Source of the DNA: Stenogyne calaminthoides
Taxonomy: Eukaryota > Streptophyta > Magnoliopsida > Lamiales > Lamiaceae
Direction: 5' to 3'
DNA: 64,000 nt
NCBI GenBank assembly: GCA_037126765.1
Contig: JBBCBC010000024.1
Span: forward strand, 13,551,554 to 13,615,553
Shown piece after piece: positions 33,219 through 44,967 of the stretch (its first letter is position 1; the number at the start of each line of letters is the position of its first letter). The notes below the pieces were generated by a model. It had not been told where the DNA came from and ran no database searches. It saw only the letters and a program-made list of their open reading frames with translations. Made by a program: the position numbers and the translations under genes.

Positions 33219-35153
33219 TGTTGGGAGATGAATTTAATAAAAGATTATATGATTTTGATTAAGATCCCAAAACCCCTGAGTATGACATGTTCAGTAATGA
33301 TCTTGATAGTTGAGTCAGGATTCAGTTTTAGAGTATTCAGGATGTTATCTGCAAAATGTATAAGTCAGCAGATATAGTTTCAGAATAGTCTCTGAAGACT
33401 CAGTATGAAACTGAGAGACTGAAGACTCAGCATGAAGACTCAGTATAAACAGTCAGTATAAATCTGAAGACTCAGAAGACTCTGAAGACTCAGAAGACTC
33501 TGAAGACACAAGACTGAAGACTGAGTATCTGAAGATCAAGAATACTAAAAGCACAGTAATTACTGAAGACTAAGAATATATCTTTGAATGCTCGATATGA
33601 ACTGAATGTTCCGAGGCACTGAATATATCTATCTGAAGGATGCAATACTGAGAGAAACGCGATGCCTTAGAAAGTTAGATATTGCCAAGACATTCAAATG
33701 CAGACAAAAGGAACTAAGTCAGAAGTATTGTTAAGGTTATATCAAACTCAGAGTTTGTAATCAAAAGAGCCGTTAAAGGTGTCTACCCTTAACTGAAGAC
33801 AAAAGTCAAAAAGAGGAAGATGACACTGCATACCATCGACAATGACATTGACAAGCCATTTGAAAAAAGATGTCGGATGTCAATGAAAGTTCCGATCGCA
33901 AAAAAGTGAAGACCGACTACATGAAAGGCTATTGCCTAAACGTGTTAGGGAGTTTCAAACTCTAAATATAGCCGTTTCTCACACACCATAAGAGGGAACT
34001 CACGAAGCTATCTCTCCAACGGATAGTTTTCAAGAGTGACCTTGGTGTATGCCTATAAATACTGATGACCCTCTACATAGTAAGGTCACGGGAAATTTAT
34101 ACACAACAAGAGCTCAAACTTATTCTTGCAAAGTTAAAGCACTCGAAATACCTTGAATTTCCCAAGTGCTTTTATATTGAAGAGAGCTCACTTTACTAAG
34201 CCTAGCTTGATAAGATTTATCCAAAGCTTAGTCGAGATATCCTAACCCTTTGCATTGTGCTTTATTGTAAAGGATATCTCATCCTAGTTGGAAACCAACC
34301 AAGAAACCCCAAACCCTTGAGAAGGTAGTTGGAGTGTGTTTGTTGGTGAGTAGAGTTGTAAAGAGTTAGTAAACCACGGAGTAGTCGAGAAAACTCTAGA
34401 GAAGAAGTTAGTAAGCTCGAGGGGGTAGTCCGAAAGCTTGTGTGTGATTGAGTAAGTAAACTACGAGGTAGTCGAAAAACTCAAGGTCGGGTTGAGTAAG
34501 TAAACTCGTGGAGTAGTCGAAAACGCAGGTCGAAGTTGAGTAAAGTAAACTACGAGAGGTAGTCGTAAAAGCTTCGGTTTGATAGTGAATTTCTCACGAA
34601 GAGTCGGGAGAGTGGATGTAGGAGCTTGAGTCTATGAACCACTATAACTGTTGTGTTCTTTATTGCTTTCCTTATCTGTGCTTAATTGTTGCATCAACTT
34701 GATTTTGAAAGCATACTTTTCACTGATATTCAGTTGGAATCAATCCACTGAAAGTTGCATAAGTGATTCAGCCTAATCACTATTTCATAAGGAAGGTTTT
34801 CAAACAAAGCTTAAAACGAGTATAATCTAAGGGCCAACCATTAAGACGATCGAGTAGCTAGAACAGATAGTTACCAAACTGAACTCTCATCTGAGGATTC
34901 AGTAAGTTAGTTATCGATCCAAGCAACTCAAGATCTCCGACACTCGGGACTCGGTTGGGATTATCTCGAGGTATCGAAAAGAAATTTCGGGATCACTGTC
35001 TCGATGACTTTGACTCGAGAGCGATCCGGCTTCTCGAGAACCTAATCTTGAGATTTTCTCCCAAAGTTGACCTCGAAGAAAAAGTTTTAAAATCACTGAA
35101 CACGTGTATTCCCCCCCATACACGTGTAAGACTCGTTCTCACCGGGACCAACA
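33219..35153 (+). repeat. 3' LTR of the family E element
   Basis: 1935 bp. In its first 350 bases it reads CTGAAGACTCAG-type words where the 5' LTR reads CGAGA/TCAAGA-type words; the relation reverses in places further on (33820-33910, 34380-34560). TATAAATA lies at 34054-34061. Confidence 0.93.
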
Positions 35154-36959
35154 CATTGTATAATCAAAATTGAATTTCGGACTTATTTACTGAAATAAAT
35201 TGTTTATCACCGATGCTTTAAATATTATCGAATGTTACATATATTTATTGCATAACTGTTCAATAAGTCGTAATGTTACATTGTAGTTAATTTAGTGATA
35301 CCAGATCACAGAAGATTAAATTAACAGTCCCTTGTAACTAACAGTATGCCATTCACGACCTAGATGGAAATGAACAACCCATCGTGAAAGGTTGAAGTGT
35401 AAGGCTCGAGATTGGCTTGTCTTGACTAAGAGATTACACTAGTGCATGACCGATGTAATTGAATAGGACCTACAGGGAGGATAAATTCTTTTAACCGAAC
35501 AAGGAAGAATTAGACCTCGGTGGTTCGTTATTTTTAATCTTAAGCCCTTAAATAGGATCACGTGGGATTGGAAACTATTGCTTTGACTTATCATGGGTAG
35601 CTTAATCAATGAGATTCAATACTTTTTATCTTGGGCAATATTATTAGTCACATGTGATTGCTAAGATTTAATACGAAGAATCGTGTGCAAGTACGCTTGT
35701 TCGATTTGCCCCCTTGGGAGGTTCATAATCTTTATCATACCAAATCTTGCAAGTGGAATTAGTTTTCTATATGGATAATAATGTTGAACCGTTCCTTGAC
35801 CAAGGATAAAAGATATTAATTAATGGAAATCTATTTCAGTGGCTTGAATTAATTAATGGGCTAGATAATCTTAAACACACGGAAATAATAAAGGAGCCAT
35901 ATTGGTGTAATATGGGTTAAGATGGATAGTGCAATATTAATTATGTAGTGGGATTAATTAATATTTATGGGCTTGAATAATATTGTGGCTCAATATTAGA
36001 TATTCAAGGTCCATTAGAAGGTCCAATCTTAATTCTCCTAAAGGCCCCCTGAGTAGCCCAACATATAGTCCATTAACTGAAAAATGTGATTAAAATAAAA
36101 TAAATATTGTTGCTTATTTTTTCCTTAATATTTTCGAAATTTATAGCTAAGTTGGGAGAAAGATTTTCTTTGAATTTTGTTATGGAATGAAGATATGTAT
36201 TCTTGGAATACAAGATTATCTCATTAAATTCAAGAAATCTCCCACTTGGTCATCTATATTAAGATTTTCGAAATATTTGAAAATAGCGAGCAAGAAAGAT
36301 TTTCTTGATTTTCTTGAAAAGATATTATGGAAGATATGTATTTCTTGAAATACAAGAATATCTCATAAATTCAAGAAGATCCAAATCTTGGAATCTTGAT
36401 CATCATATTTTCGAAAAATCCATAGCAAATAGAGAAGGTGGGATTTTGTGGAATATTATAATTATGGGAGAAAGAATATAGGAGATATATTCAAGATTTC
36501 TTGGAGATCAAGAAAAGATTTTCCCACATTGTTTTATCACAAAATTTTCGTCCACTTCATGCTCTATAAATAGGGGATGATTCTTTCATTCCCAAGTACA
36601 ATTCCATGTTCTGGAAAAATTAGTAAATCCACAAAGGTGGTGCAACATAATTTATTTTCCTTTTATTAAATCGTTCACAAGTGTCCTTCCCAACGGATAG
36701 TGAGCGAGGGCTAAGGGAATATTGGGGAAGTTCTTTTGGTTAGTCTAATCTTCCAGATCACTGTCATCCCAAGAGGTACGTTCACGTAAACTCGTAGAAT
36801 TCCGCATGCGTAGGTTTTACGTGTATTATTATATGCATGATGTGTTGTTGGATTATTATTTGAATTAATATAGGATTAATTCATGCTAGTAATAAATATA
36901 AGAATTAAATTTGTATTTAAATATTCACCCGAATAGATCATGCAACTTATTCCCCAACA

Positions 36960-38468
36960 ACAAGTAGTATCGAGCCACGGTTTTAGACTCAATTTTTAAA
37001 TTGTAATTTAATTATGGAGACATTAAATTTGAAATTGGATAGTAGAATTGCTGGGATCTGCAGGGTGTATCCAATTGTCATGGAATTTAATGTGTTTATT
37101 TATGCATGCATATAAACCGTGGTTTTTAATTCGATTCGCTCGATTCGCTTTTGCCTCGCGGAGAAAATCCACGAGTATATTAGAATTTGTTTGATTTGAT
37201 CAATGTAATAGACTAGTTCAGATCTAGTTTATTTATTTTTGTAAATAAATTGTAAACCGATCGAAAACGAGGATGGAGACGAAGAATTAAAGCGATCAAA
37301 TCCGTAACCGGCGTAGGGCGGCGTCGTCGCAAGAAAACGTGCCAAGGAGGCACGCTAGACGACTTCGAAGCCTTGCAGCACGCATGGGCGGCGAGGCGGA
37401 GGCCGAAGGCGGCGAGATCGCCGCTGCCGAAGCGGGCTGGCGCTTAGGGCGACGCAGACGCGCGCAGAAGCGTGCAGCGGACGGAGGATACGGCACATGG
37501 GCGCGCGAGGGACGCACGGGTGTCGAGAACCACCACAGGCACGGCTGGGCGAAATACATGACGTGATGAATCGACGTCTGTCGCCGAGAGCTACCGAGCC
37601 GCAGACGGGCGTATGACCTACCGGAAGGCCGCTGGTTTGAACTCGCCAGTGGCCGGCCGAATGCGGGTGTGCATCCCGGCTGCGAGCTGCTTGGCGTGGC
37701 GTTTCGAGATGGAGTAATTTTTCCGAGACGATCGAGTGGGAGAAATTCAAGACGGTGTTTCTTCAAGATCAAGCCAAGAAAAATCAAACCATGACAATTG
37801 GATAATTTGTGTCCAATATGTTTATTTTTCTGTTTTGCTTGACTTATTTTGTGCTATCTTATGCTTTATTTAATTTGTTTAAATGTGTTTGCATGAGGGT
37901 TGCCAAATGAAAAATCTCAACTTCAAAATTACTAAGTATGTTTAAATAATTAATTGACAATTTTATTCCGGATAATAAAATTGAATTAATTTTGACCTCC
38001 ATGATTTATTTATTTGTGAATTCTTTTGGAGAAATTCCCCCCACGGGACTGTCAAAAGATAACTTTCACATGAATGAATTCTAAGTGGATGATTGTGGGT
38101 TATTACTAGTGGAGACGATGACCCTCCCCACGAGGCTCGTTCAAAGCGAAATAATAATCCTGTATTTAATCATGGTTATTACTTAGGTATAAAATTGATA
38201 TGCATATACTTCCCCGAAGTCCCTGTCAATTTTATATTGGTCAAGTGGGAGCCAACTATTAATCTGGATATTAAAGGTTTGTAACTGTTCTTGTTTGTAA
38301 CCTGCTTGAATGTGTTTAAATAATGACCCACCTCACGTGGCTTATTTAAACTGTTTTGAGATGTTGGCTGATGCATGTTCATATTTTTTGAGATTTTAAT
38401 ATGATGCATGTGATCGAATCTTGTGATATACTTGTGCTTTTGCATATAGTTATTTATTTCAGTTCAGC
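36960..38468 (+). other. Leader of the family C element with PBS and GC-rich block
   Basis: A PBS-like AGTAGTATCGAGCCACGG follows the LTR at 36964. The segment 37140-37770 is strikingly GC-rich in an AT-rich region and gives open frames on both strands, none with a domain. The rest to the gag ATG at 38469 is AT-rich and non-coding. A comparable GC-rich block follows the PBS of the Copia element at 62400-62960. Confidence 0.55.
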
Positions 38469-39215
38469 ATGTCGTTACCTTTTAATCCACTGTTATTGTA
38501 CTTAAAGACAGTACAATATGGAAACTATATTAATTGGAAAATTATAATTGTCCTAACTGCACAAAAGCACAAGTGGATTTTTGACACACCAAAAACAGAT
38601 GAGCCAACTGATGAGTCAAAACATGCGGGACTCGTCAGATCACCTTGAGAGAGATGTCGTCGCTGAAAATGGTGGAGGGCAAACCCGTAAGGGATTACGT
38701 CCTCAAAATAGATGGCCCATCTGAACAAACTTGAGATTCTGAGTACAGATTATGATCTGGAGACTCAGATGAATTTGGTACTTCACTCTCTGCCCAAAAA
38801 GTTTTTGAGCATTTTGGCCTCGCTAGCTAATTTGCTGCAAGCTTTTGGTCTCGGCAGATATGTTGATAAGGCACAAAACTCAAGTTTTGACGGCAAGTGG
38901 TCCGTCTTCATCTTCTAGGCCAAGGGAAGGCAAGATAAAGAAGAGGACCAAAAGCCATAAGCAATAAAACTCAACTGTTGCCAAGGGCAATGGTAAGATG
39001 AGGAATGCTTGTTGTGTCAAGGAAAATCCAAAGAGGAAGTGCTTAAGCTGCGGTGAGAGGTTGCGGTGAGAGAGGACAATAGAGGTTTTGCCTATTCCAA
39101 CCCCAAAAGGGACGGACAGAAAGGTAATTCTCACGCACTAGTTGTTGAAACTTGTTTAGCGGCTTATACTTCTCATTCGTGGGTGGTTGATACGAGATCC
39201 ACTAATCATGTTGGC
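38469..39215 (+). pseudogene. Copia gag and protease start (family C), broken
   Basis: Gag opens at 38469 with MSLPFNPLLLYLK and the NYINWK motif typical of Tnt1-type gag, then frameshifts. 38712-38918 continues with MAHLNKLEILSTDYDLETQM. A degraded zinc-knuckle region (CLSCGE) lies near 39040. The protease active site reads WVVDTRSTNHV near 39183, so D-T-G has become D-T-R, which would abolish activity. Confidence 0.75.
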
Positions 39216-39272
39216 TTCACGGGTTCAAACTGATCCGGCAACTTAGTGGGAGTGAGATCCTCATCACACTGG

Positions 39273-39402
39273 GCAACGTTACGAAAGTAGCAATTAGTGC
39301 AATGCTACGTAAGTAGCAGATATTGCAATGCTACGATAGTAATGATTATTGCAATACTACACAAGTAGCAGACATTGCAATGCTACATGAGTAGTGGTTA
39401 AA
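39273..39402 (+). repeat. Tandem repeat, five 26-bp units, within family C
   Basis: Five consecutive units of the form GCAATGCTACGTAAGTAGCA plus six bases, diverged from each other. The unit length is not a multiple of three, so the array scrambles the reading frame between protease and integrase. Confidence 0.8.
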
Positions 39403-39609
39403 GCAGTGGGAGAAGTGCACCTATCTTTTGAAGATAAAGTTTTTTTTTGAGATTATCTTTATGTTCCCAGTTTTAGAAAGAATTCACTTTTAGTTTCTAA
39501 AATTCGATTAAAGGACACTAAGTTTCTTCTAATAAGAATGACATCATTTCTTGAAATGATGAGTGTATCTGTTACGGGACATTGATGGAAAATCTCTATA
39601 CAATTAACT

Positions 39610-40470
39610 GTGCACACCACTCACGAAATGCATCCTATAACACATCAACCATTTCCGACAAAAGAAAATGTGAACGAGACACTTCTTTGGCATCTAAGAT
39701 TGGGTCATATAAATTTTAAGAAGATCCAAAGGTTGGTGAAAGACGGTTCACTGGAGATTCTCCAAGTTGAACCAATTCCAACCTGCGAATCATGTTTGGA
39801 GGGTAAAATGACCAAGAGGGCATTTGGAGCCAAGGGGAATAGGGCAAAAGAAGTGTTAGATATCGTTCACACAGATGTATGTGGTCCAATGTCAACCAAA
39901 GCAAGTGGAGGTTATGAGTATTTTGTCACTTTTATTGATGATTACTCAAGGTACGGTTACATTTTCCTTATGAAGCATAAATCTGAGACCTTCGAGAAAT
40001 TCAAGGAATTTAAGGCTCAAGAAGAGAATCATTAGGAAAAATGTATCAAGTCTCTACGATCTGATCGTGGAGGCGAATACCTCGGCGATGAGTTTTGAAC
40101 TACTTTATCGATGAAGGATTGCATCCCGACTCATCGCACTGGGGAACCCCTCAACAAAATGGGGTTGCGCAGAGCGAAGAAACATAACTCTTTTTGGAAA
40201 TGGTTAGATCTATGATGAGTTATGCGGATCTTCCCAAGTCGATTACGGGGTCATGCCTTGAAAAACAACGACTTACATTCTCGAACTTGGTGCCATCCAA
40301 ATCGGTTCCCAAAACTCCCAAAGAATTGTGGACGGTATGAAGCCTAGTATGAGACACATGAGAATTTGGGGGTGTCCTGCCTACGTGTTGGATAAGGAAG
40401 CCGGTAAATTGGATCCTCGATCAGAATTAAGGTTGTTTGTAGGTTACCCGAGGGAACAAAAGGATGTATG
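39610..40470 (+). pseudogene. Copia integrase (family C), N-terminal half open, rest frameshifted
   Basis: 39610-40035 is open. It shows the zinc-binding pattern H-X3-H (WHLRLGH) with CESC about 30 residues later, then VHTDVCGPM (first catalytic aspartate region) and FIDDYSRYGYIFLMKHKSE. A TAG near 40033 and frameshifts follow. LRSDRGGEYLG (second aspartate region) is at about 40052-40084, and the NKMG / QSEE-like glutamate region is shifted near 40150. Confidence 0.85.
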
Positions 40471-41743
40471 TTCTATGGTCCCGAAGATCAAAAGGTGGTC
40501 ATAAGCACCCACTCTAGATTTTTGGAAGAAGACTATATGAACGAAAGAAGACCCAGAAGTGAGATTACCTTAAATGAGCTTAGAGGGCAAACCTCAATGC
40601 CAACTGTACTAGATGATATACCAAACGACACACTTTCACAACCGGAACCTCGTCGTAGTGGGAGGGTTGTAAGACAGCCCGAGAGATTCATGGGAATAGG
40701 AGAGTCCTCGGACTTGATTCCCGGACAAGACGAATCAGACCCATAGACATATGACGAGGCACTCCAAGATAAGGATGCAGATTCTTGGCAAACAGCAATG
40801 AAAGCCGAAATGGGTTCTATGTTTCATAACAGAGTGTGGGAGCTAGTCGAACCACTTAATGGGGTCAAACCCATTGGTTGCAAATGGGTATACAAGAGAA
40901 AAAGAGGACCGGACGGGAAGGTTGAAACCTTTAAAGCAAGACTAGTGGTGAAAGGTTATACTCAGAAAGAAGGGATCGATTATGAGGAAATTTTTTCGCC
41001 AGTAGCCATGCTCAAGTCTATCCGTATTCTCTTATCGATTGTTGTGCATTTCGACTTTGAAATCTGGCAAATGGATGTCAAGACAGCTTTCCTTAACGGA
41101 AGTCTTGATGAAGAGATCTATATGCAACAACCCCAAGGCTTCATTGAAAAAGGCCAAGAACACCTAGTTTGTAAGCTCATTTACGGACTCAAACAGGCAT
41201 CCAGAGCTTGGAACCAATGTTTTGATCATGTTATAAAGTCTTATGGGTTCGATCAAAATGAGTTTGAAAGTTGTGTGTATAAAAAGCGTGTCAGAACTGC
41301 ATTGGTATTCTTAAGTACTATACGTAGATGACATTCTGATCATCGGGAATGATGTAAAGGTGTTATCAGACGTAAGGGCATGGCTTTCAAAACAGTTTGA
41401 TATGAAAGACTTAGGGGAAGCCGGACACATCCTTGGGATCAAGATACCTCGAGATCGCAAGAAAAGGATGATCGACTTATCACAAGATTCATACATAGAC
41501 ACTGTCTTGAAACGCTTCAGCATGCAAGATTCCAAGAAAGGCTTCGTACCTTTCAGGCATGGAATCCATCTATCCAAGAAAATGTCCCCTAAGACGCAAA
41601 AGGAGATAGATGACATGAAAGGCATTCCTTGTGCTTCGGCAGTCGGAAGCCTTATGTATGCAATGCTGTGCACGAGATCGGATATCTGCTTTGCCGTAGG
41701 CATAGTGGCAAGATATCAAAGTAACCCCGGGAAAGAGCATTAG
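40468..41743 (+). pseudogene. Copia integrase C-terminus and reverse transcriptase (family C)
   Basis: One frame runs from 40468 to 41331 with a single TAG at 40744-40746. It covers the proline-rich linker (QPEPRRSGRVVRQPERF) and RT: GCKWVYKRKRGPDG, IWQMDVKTAFLNGSL, YGLKQASRAWNQ. A frameshift near 41320 separates the catalytic YVDDILIIGND (about 41322-41354), after which 41360-41743 continues with FDMKDLGEAGHILGIKI, ASAVGSLMYAMLCTRSDI and VGIVARYQSNPG. The two halves together match a normal-length Copia RT. Confidence 0.88.
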
Positions 41744-42292
41744 ACGGCAGTTGAAAACATTCTGAAGTATCTGAAAAGAACTCGGGATAGAATGTTGGTT
41801 TATCAGCCAGATGATCCAATCCCCATCTGCTACACGGACTCGGATTTCCAATCAGACTTAGATTCCAGAAACTATCTGCCTCAGTTAGTGTGTTTCCATT
41901 TGGGAAGTGCAGCCATCAAATGGATGAGTGTGAAGCAGAAATGCATCACTGACTCAACCATGGAAGTCGGGTAAGTAGCTGCTTGTGAAGCAGTGAAAGA
42001 ACCGATTTGGCTCAAGACCTTCTTAGTGGACTTGGATAGAGTTACGAATTTGTCTAGCAATATTTGCTAGGGGCAGTTGCAAATTCAAGGGAACCAAGAG
42101 TCCACGAGTCAAACAAACACACTAAAGGAAAGACATCTTAAACGAGAAATCGTTAAGAGAGGAGATATAGATGTGGCAAAGATAGCATCTGAGGACAACC
42201 TAGCAGATCCTTTCACAAAGAGTCTGCATCTGAATACATTCGAGAGACATGTGGAAGGAATGGGTGTCAAGACCGTTGCCAATCTGCTTTGA
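41744..42292 (+). pseudogene. Copia RNase H (family C)
   Basis: It follows a TAG at 41741-41743. YTDSDFQSDLDSRNY (first acidic residues), then AAIKWMSVKQKCITDSTMEV are open at 41792-41974. Stops follow, and a last frame 42077-42292 ends in KIASEDNLADPFTKSL, the usual Copia pol terminus. The PPT and 3' LTR start 110 bp later. Confidence 0.85.
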
Positions 42293-42402
42293 GTATAAGT
42301 GGGAGAAATTATTAGGTTCGTGTAGGTGACATTAGATGTCACAGACTACACGAGACATGTTGTAGTATACTTAAAAGCAGACTTTGAGTATAAGTGGGAG
42401 AT

Positions 42403-43926
42403 TGTTGGGATTATACTAGAAAGTATGCTTTTTACTTTGTATAATCAAAACTGAATTTCAGACTTATTTACTGAAATAAATTGTTTATCACTGATGCTTT
42501 AAATATTATCGAATGTTACATATATTTATTGAATAACTGTTCAATAAGTCGTACGTGTTACATTGTAGTTAATTTAGTGATACCAGATCACAGAAGATTA
42601 AATTAACAGTCCCTTGTAACTAAAAGTACGCCATTCACGACCTAGATGAAAATGAACAACCCATCGTGAAAGGTTGAAGTGTAAGGCTCAGATTCGCTTG
42701 CCTTGACCAAGAGATTACACTAGTGCATGACCGATGCCTTGAATAGGACCCCTGAGGAGGATAAATTCTTGAGCCCGAACAAGGAAGAATTAGACCTCAA
42801 TTGGTTCGTTATTTCTTAATCTTAAATCCCTTAAATAGGATCACGTGGGATTGGTAACTATTGCTTTGACTAATCATGGGTAGCGAATCAATGAGATTCA
42901 ATACTTTTATCTTGGGCAATATTATTAGTCACATGTGATTGCTAAGATTTAATCTGAAGAATCGTGTAAGAAATACGCTTGTTCGATTTGCCCTCTTGGG
43001 AGGCTCATAAGCTTTATCATACCAAATCTTGCAAGTGGAATTAGTTTAGGTATGGATAATAATGTTGAACCGTTCCTTGACCAAGGATAAAAGATATTAA
43101 TTAATGGAAAGCTATTTGGTGGCTTGAATTAATTAATGGGCTAGATAATCTTAAACACGGGAAATAATGACCGGGAGCCATATCGACCGTAATATGGGTT
43201 AAGATGGATAGTGCAATATTAATTATGTAGTGGGATTAATTAATATTTATGGGCTTGAATAATATTTTGGCTCAATATTAGATATTCAAGGTCCATTAGA
43301 AGGTCCAATCTTAATTCTCCTAAAGGCCCCCTGGGTAGTCCAAATCTTGGAATCTTGATCATCATATTTTGAAAAAAAAATCCATAGCAAAATAGAAAGG
43401 TGGGATTTTGTGGAATATTATAATTATGGGAGAAAGAATATAGGAGATATATTCAAGATTTCTTGGAGATCAAGAAAAGATTTTCCCCACATTGTTTTAT
43501 CACAAAATTTTCGAGTCCACTTCATGCTTTCTATAAATAGGGGATGATTCTTTTCATTCCCAAGTACAATTCCATGTCTTTGAAAAAAATTAGTAAATCC
43601 ACAAAGTTGGTGCAACATAATTTATTTTCCTTTTGTTAAATCGTTCACAAGTGTCCTTCCACCGGATAGTCGAGCGAGGCTAAGGAATACTTGGGAAGTT
43701 CTTTTGGTTAGTCTAATCTGCGGATCACTTTGCCATCCAGAGAGGTGCGTTCACGTAAACTCGTAGAATTAGGATCGGAGGTTTTCGTGTATTATTATAT
43801 TCATGATGTGTTGTTGGATTATTATTTGAATTAATATAGGATTAATTCATGCTAGTAATAATTATAAGAATTAAATTTGTATTTAAATATTCACCCCAAA
43901 TAGATCTGTGCAACTATTCCCCAACA
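42403..43926 (+). repeat. 3' LTR of the family C element, with internal deletion
   Basis: TGTTGGGATTATACTAG to CCCCAACA. It is 1524 bp against 1839 bp for the reconstituted 5' LTR. The missing block corresponds to about 36058-36380, with the breakpoint near 43338 between short CCAA words. TATAAATAGGGG occurs near 43542. Confidence 0.92.
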
Positions 43927-43931
43927 TTTTG

Positions 43932-44716
43932 TTCATGTAGTAACACATCAAATTGTTCTTTAAATCTGTAATTTTGGACTGGGGATTTCTTTTCACGCTT
44001 GTACTGGTTTTATTTATGTGGTAACACGTTTTTCTTCACATGGTAACACTTTTTGTTCATGTAGTAACAAATGATTTTTTAGTAATATGTAACACTGTTC
44101 ATATATCGTCATAATACTATGTGAATACTCATGTGACCCATGTTACGTTATGAATATTTATGTGTTACGATATGTTTAATTACGTGTTACGTAAAATATG
44201 AAGTTTTTCAGTATAACAATGTAGTAACACTTATACATAGATGTAGTAACACACAAAAAATTGACCCAAAAAAAAAATAAAAAAATTATGTGTTCAGTAG
44301 ACATCGAACCTGCGACCAAATACATTAACAACAAACCCAAACAACTAAGCTACAACACATATTTAAAAAAAATATTCTTCTATAAATACATATCCGACTG
44401 CGCCAACCTAAAGCCCACTGCCTGCCCCACCCGCGCCCCTGCCCGACCCGACCCGCCCCGCCCGCCCAGACCTGCAAATTTTGAAGTATTTTTACATTAT
44501 TTATATTATATTGTACATAACATTAGTGTGCAATATTTCACACAAGACATTCTCATAAATTAATATCAGTACACTTATAAACTAAAATCATGATATTAAA
44601 TGTTACTGATATCAATTTATAAGAGTAATTGTATCAATTTATATGCATAGTGATATCAATTTCATACTATGAACAAATTTCACATGAGAATTAATAATTC
44701 AGAGTAAAAAATAAAT
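43932..44716. other. Host DNA right of the nested Copia elements; repeat-rich
   Basis: It continues the TGTAGTAACAC repeat array interrupted at 20723. The stretch 43927-44030 is about 90% alike to 20622-20720, so the insertion landed in a local duplication. A C-rich patch (CCCGACCCGACCCGCCCC near 44438) and its flanks resemble the reverse complement of about 20100-20210. No gene; the ORF at 44261-44563 is low-complexity. Confidence 0.45.
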
Positions 44717-44725
44717 AATATAAAA

Positions 44726-44956
44726 GGGTCTCATGTGCACAAGGTGCACCGTGCACTCTATAGTGTATTTTAAAAATATATAACTTATTGCATTTAAACA
44801 TACTACTTGTTTACGCTGAAACATTCAACGTTTTTCACAAATACTTGTTGCACGTTTCAGTATAAATAAATTCAATATTTCAATACAATAAGTTATATAT
44901 ATATATATAATACACTATAAAATTTATGGTGCACCGAATATATACAAGATCTAATT
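44726..44956. mobile_element. Mutator-like MITE, second member of the 17478 family
   Basis: About 231 bp. It shares GTCTCATGTGCAC, GTGCACCGTGCACTC, TAGTGTATTTTAAAA and the closing ATACAAGAT with the copy at 17478-17711. The best target duplication is AATATAAAA (44717-44725, 44957-44965). An alternating TA run lies near 44893. The exact ends are uncertain by a few bases. Confidence 0.75.
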
Positions 44957-44967
44957 AATATAAAATA

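Larger units (their letters stand above)
20762..35153 (+). mobile_element. Complete Sirevirus-type Copia retrotransposon, family E, TSD CATTG
   Basis: A 14.4-kb element inserted 38 bp into the 5' LTR of family C. LTRs are 1915 bp (20762-22676) and 1935 bp (33219-35153). The TSD CATTG is exact (20757-20761, 35154-35158). The order is gag with zinc knuckle, coiled-coil segment, protease, integrase, RT, RNase H, spacer, post-pol ORF with coiled coil, PPT (AAAAAGGGGGAAAT at 33205-33218). LTRs are very similar outside CAG/CTG-associated differences. ORFs are broken many times, possibly in part through sequencing errors. Confidence 0.95.
20724..43926 (+). mobile_element. Tnt1-like Copia retrotransposon, family C, TSD TTTTG, hosting a nested element
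   Basis: 5' LTR: 20724-20761 joined to 35159-36959. PBS near 36965. Leader to 38468, then gag, protease, integrase, RT and RNase H to 42292, PPT (AAGTGGGAGAT) ending at 42402, and 3' LTR 42403-43926. The TSD TTTTG is exact (20719-20723, 43927-43931). The polyprotein style (HLRLGH..CESC integrase, WQMDVKTAFLNG RT) is Tnt1/Tork/Angela-like; I do not fix the lineage. The 3' LTR lacks about 320 bp present in the 5' LTR (breakpoint near 43338). All ORFs are damaged. Confidence 0.93.

Noticed and set aside
37296..37787. Long minus-strand ORFs and a 75-codon plus ORF in the GC-rich block
   Set aside because: CG-rich DNA lacks stops in several frames. The block lies in a Copia leader and no domain is visible.
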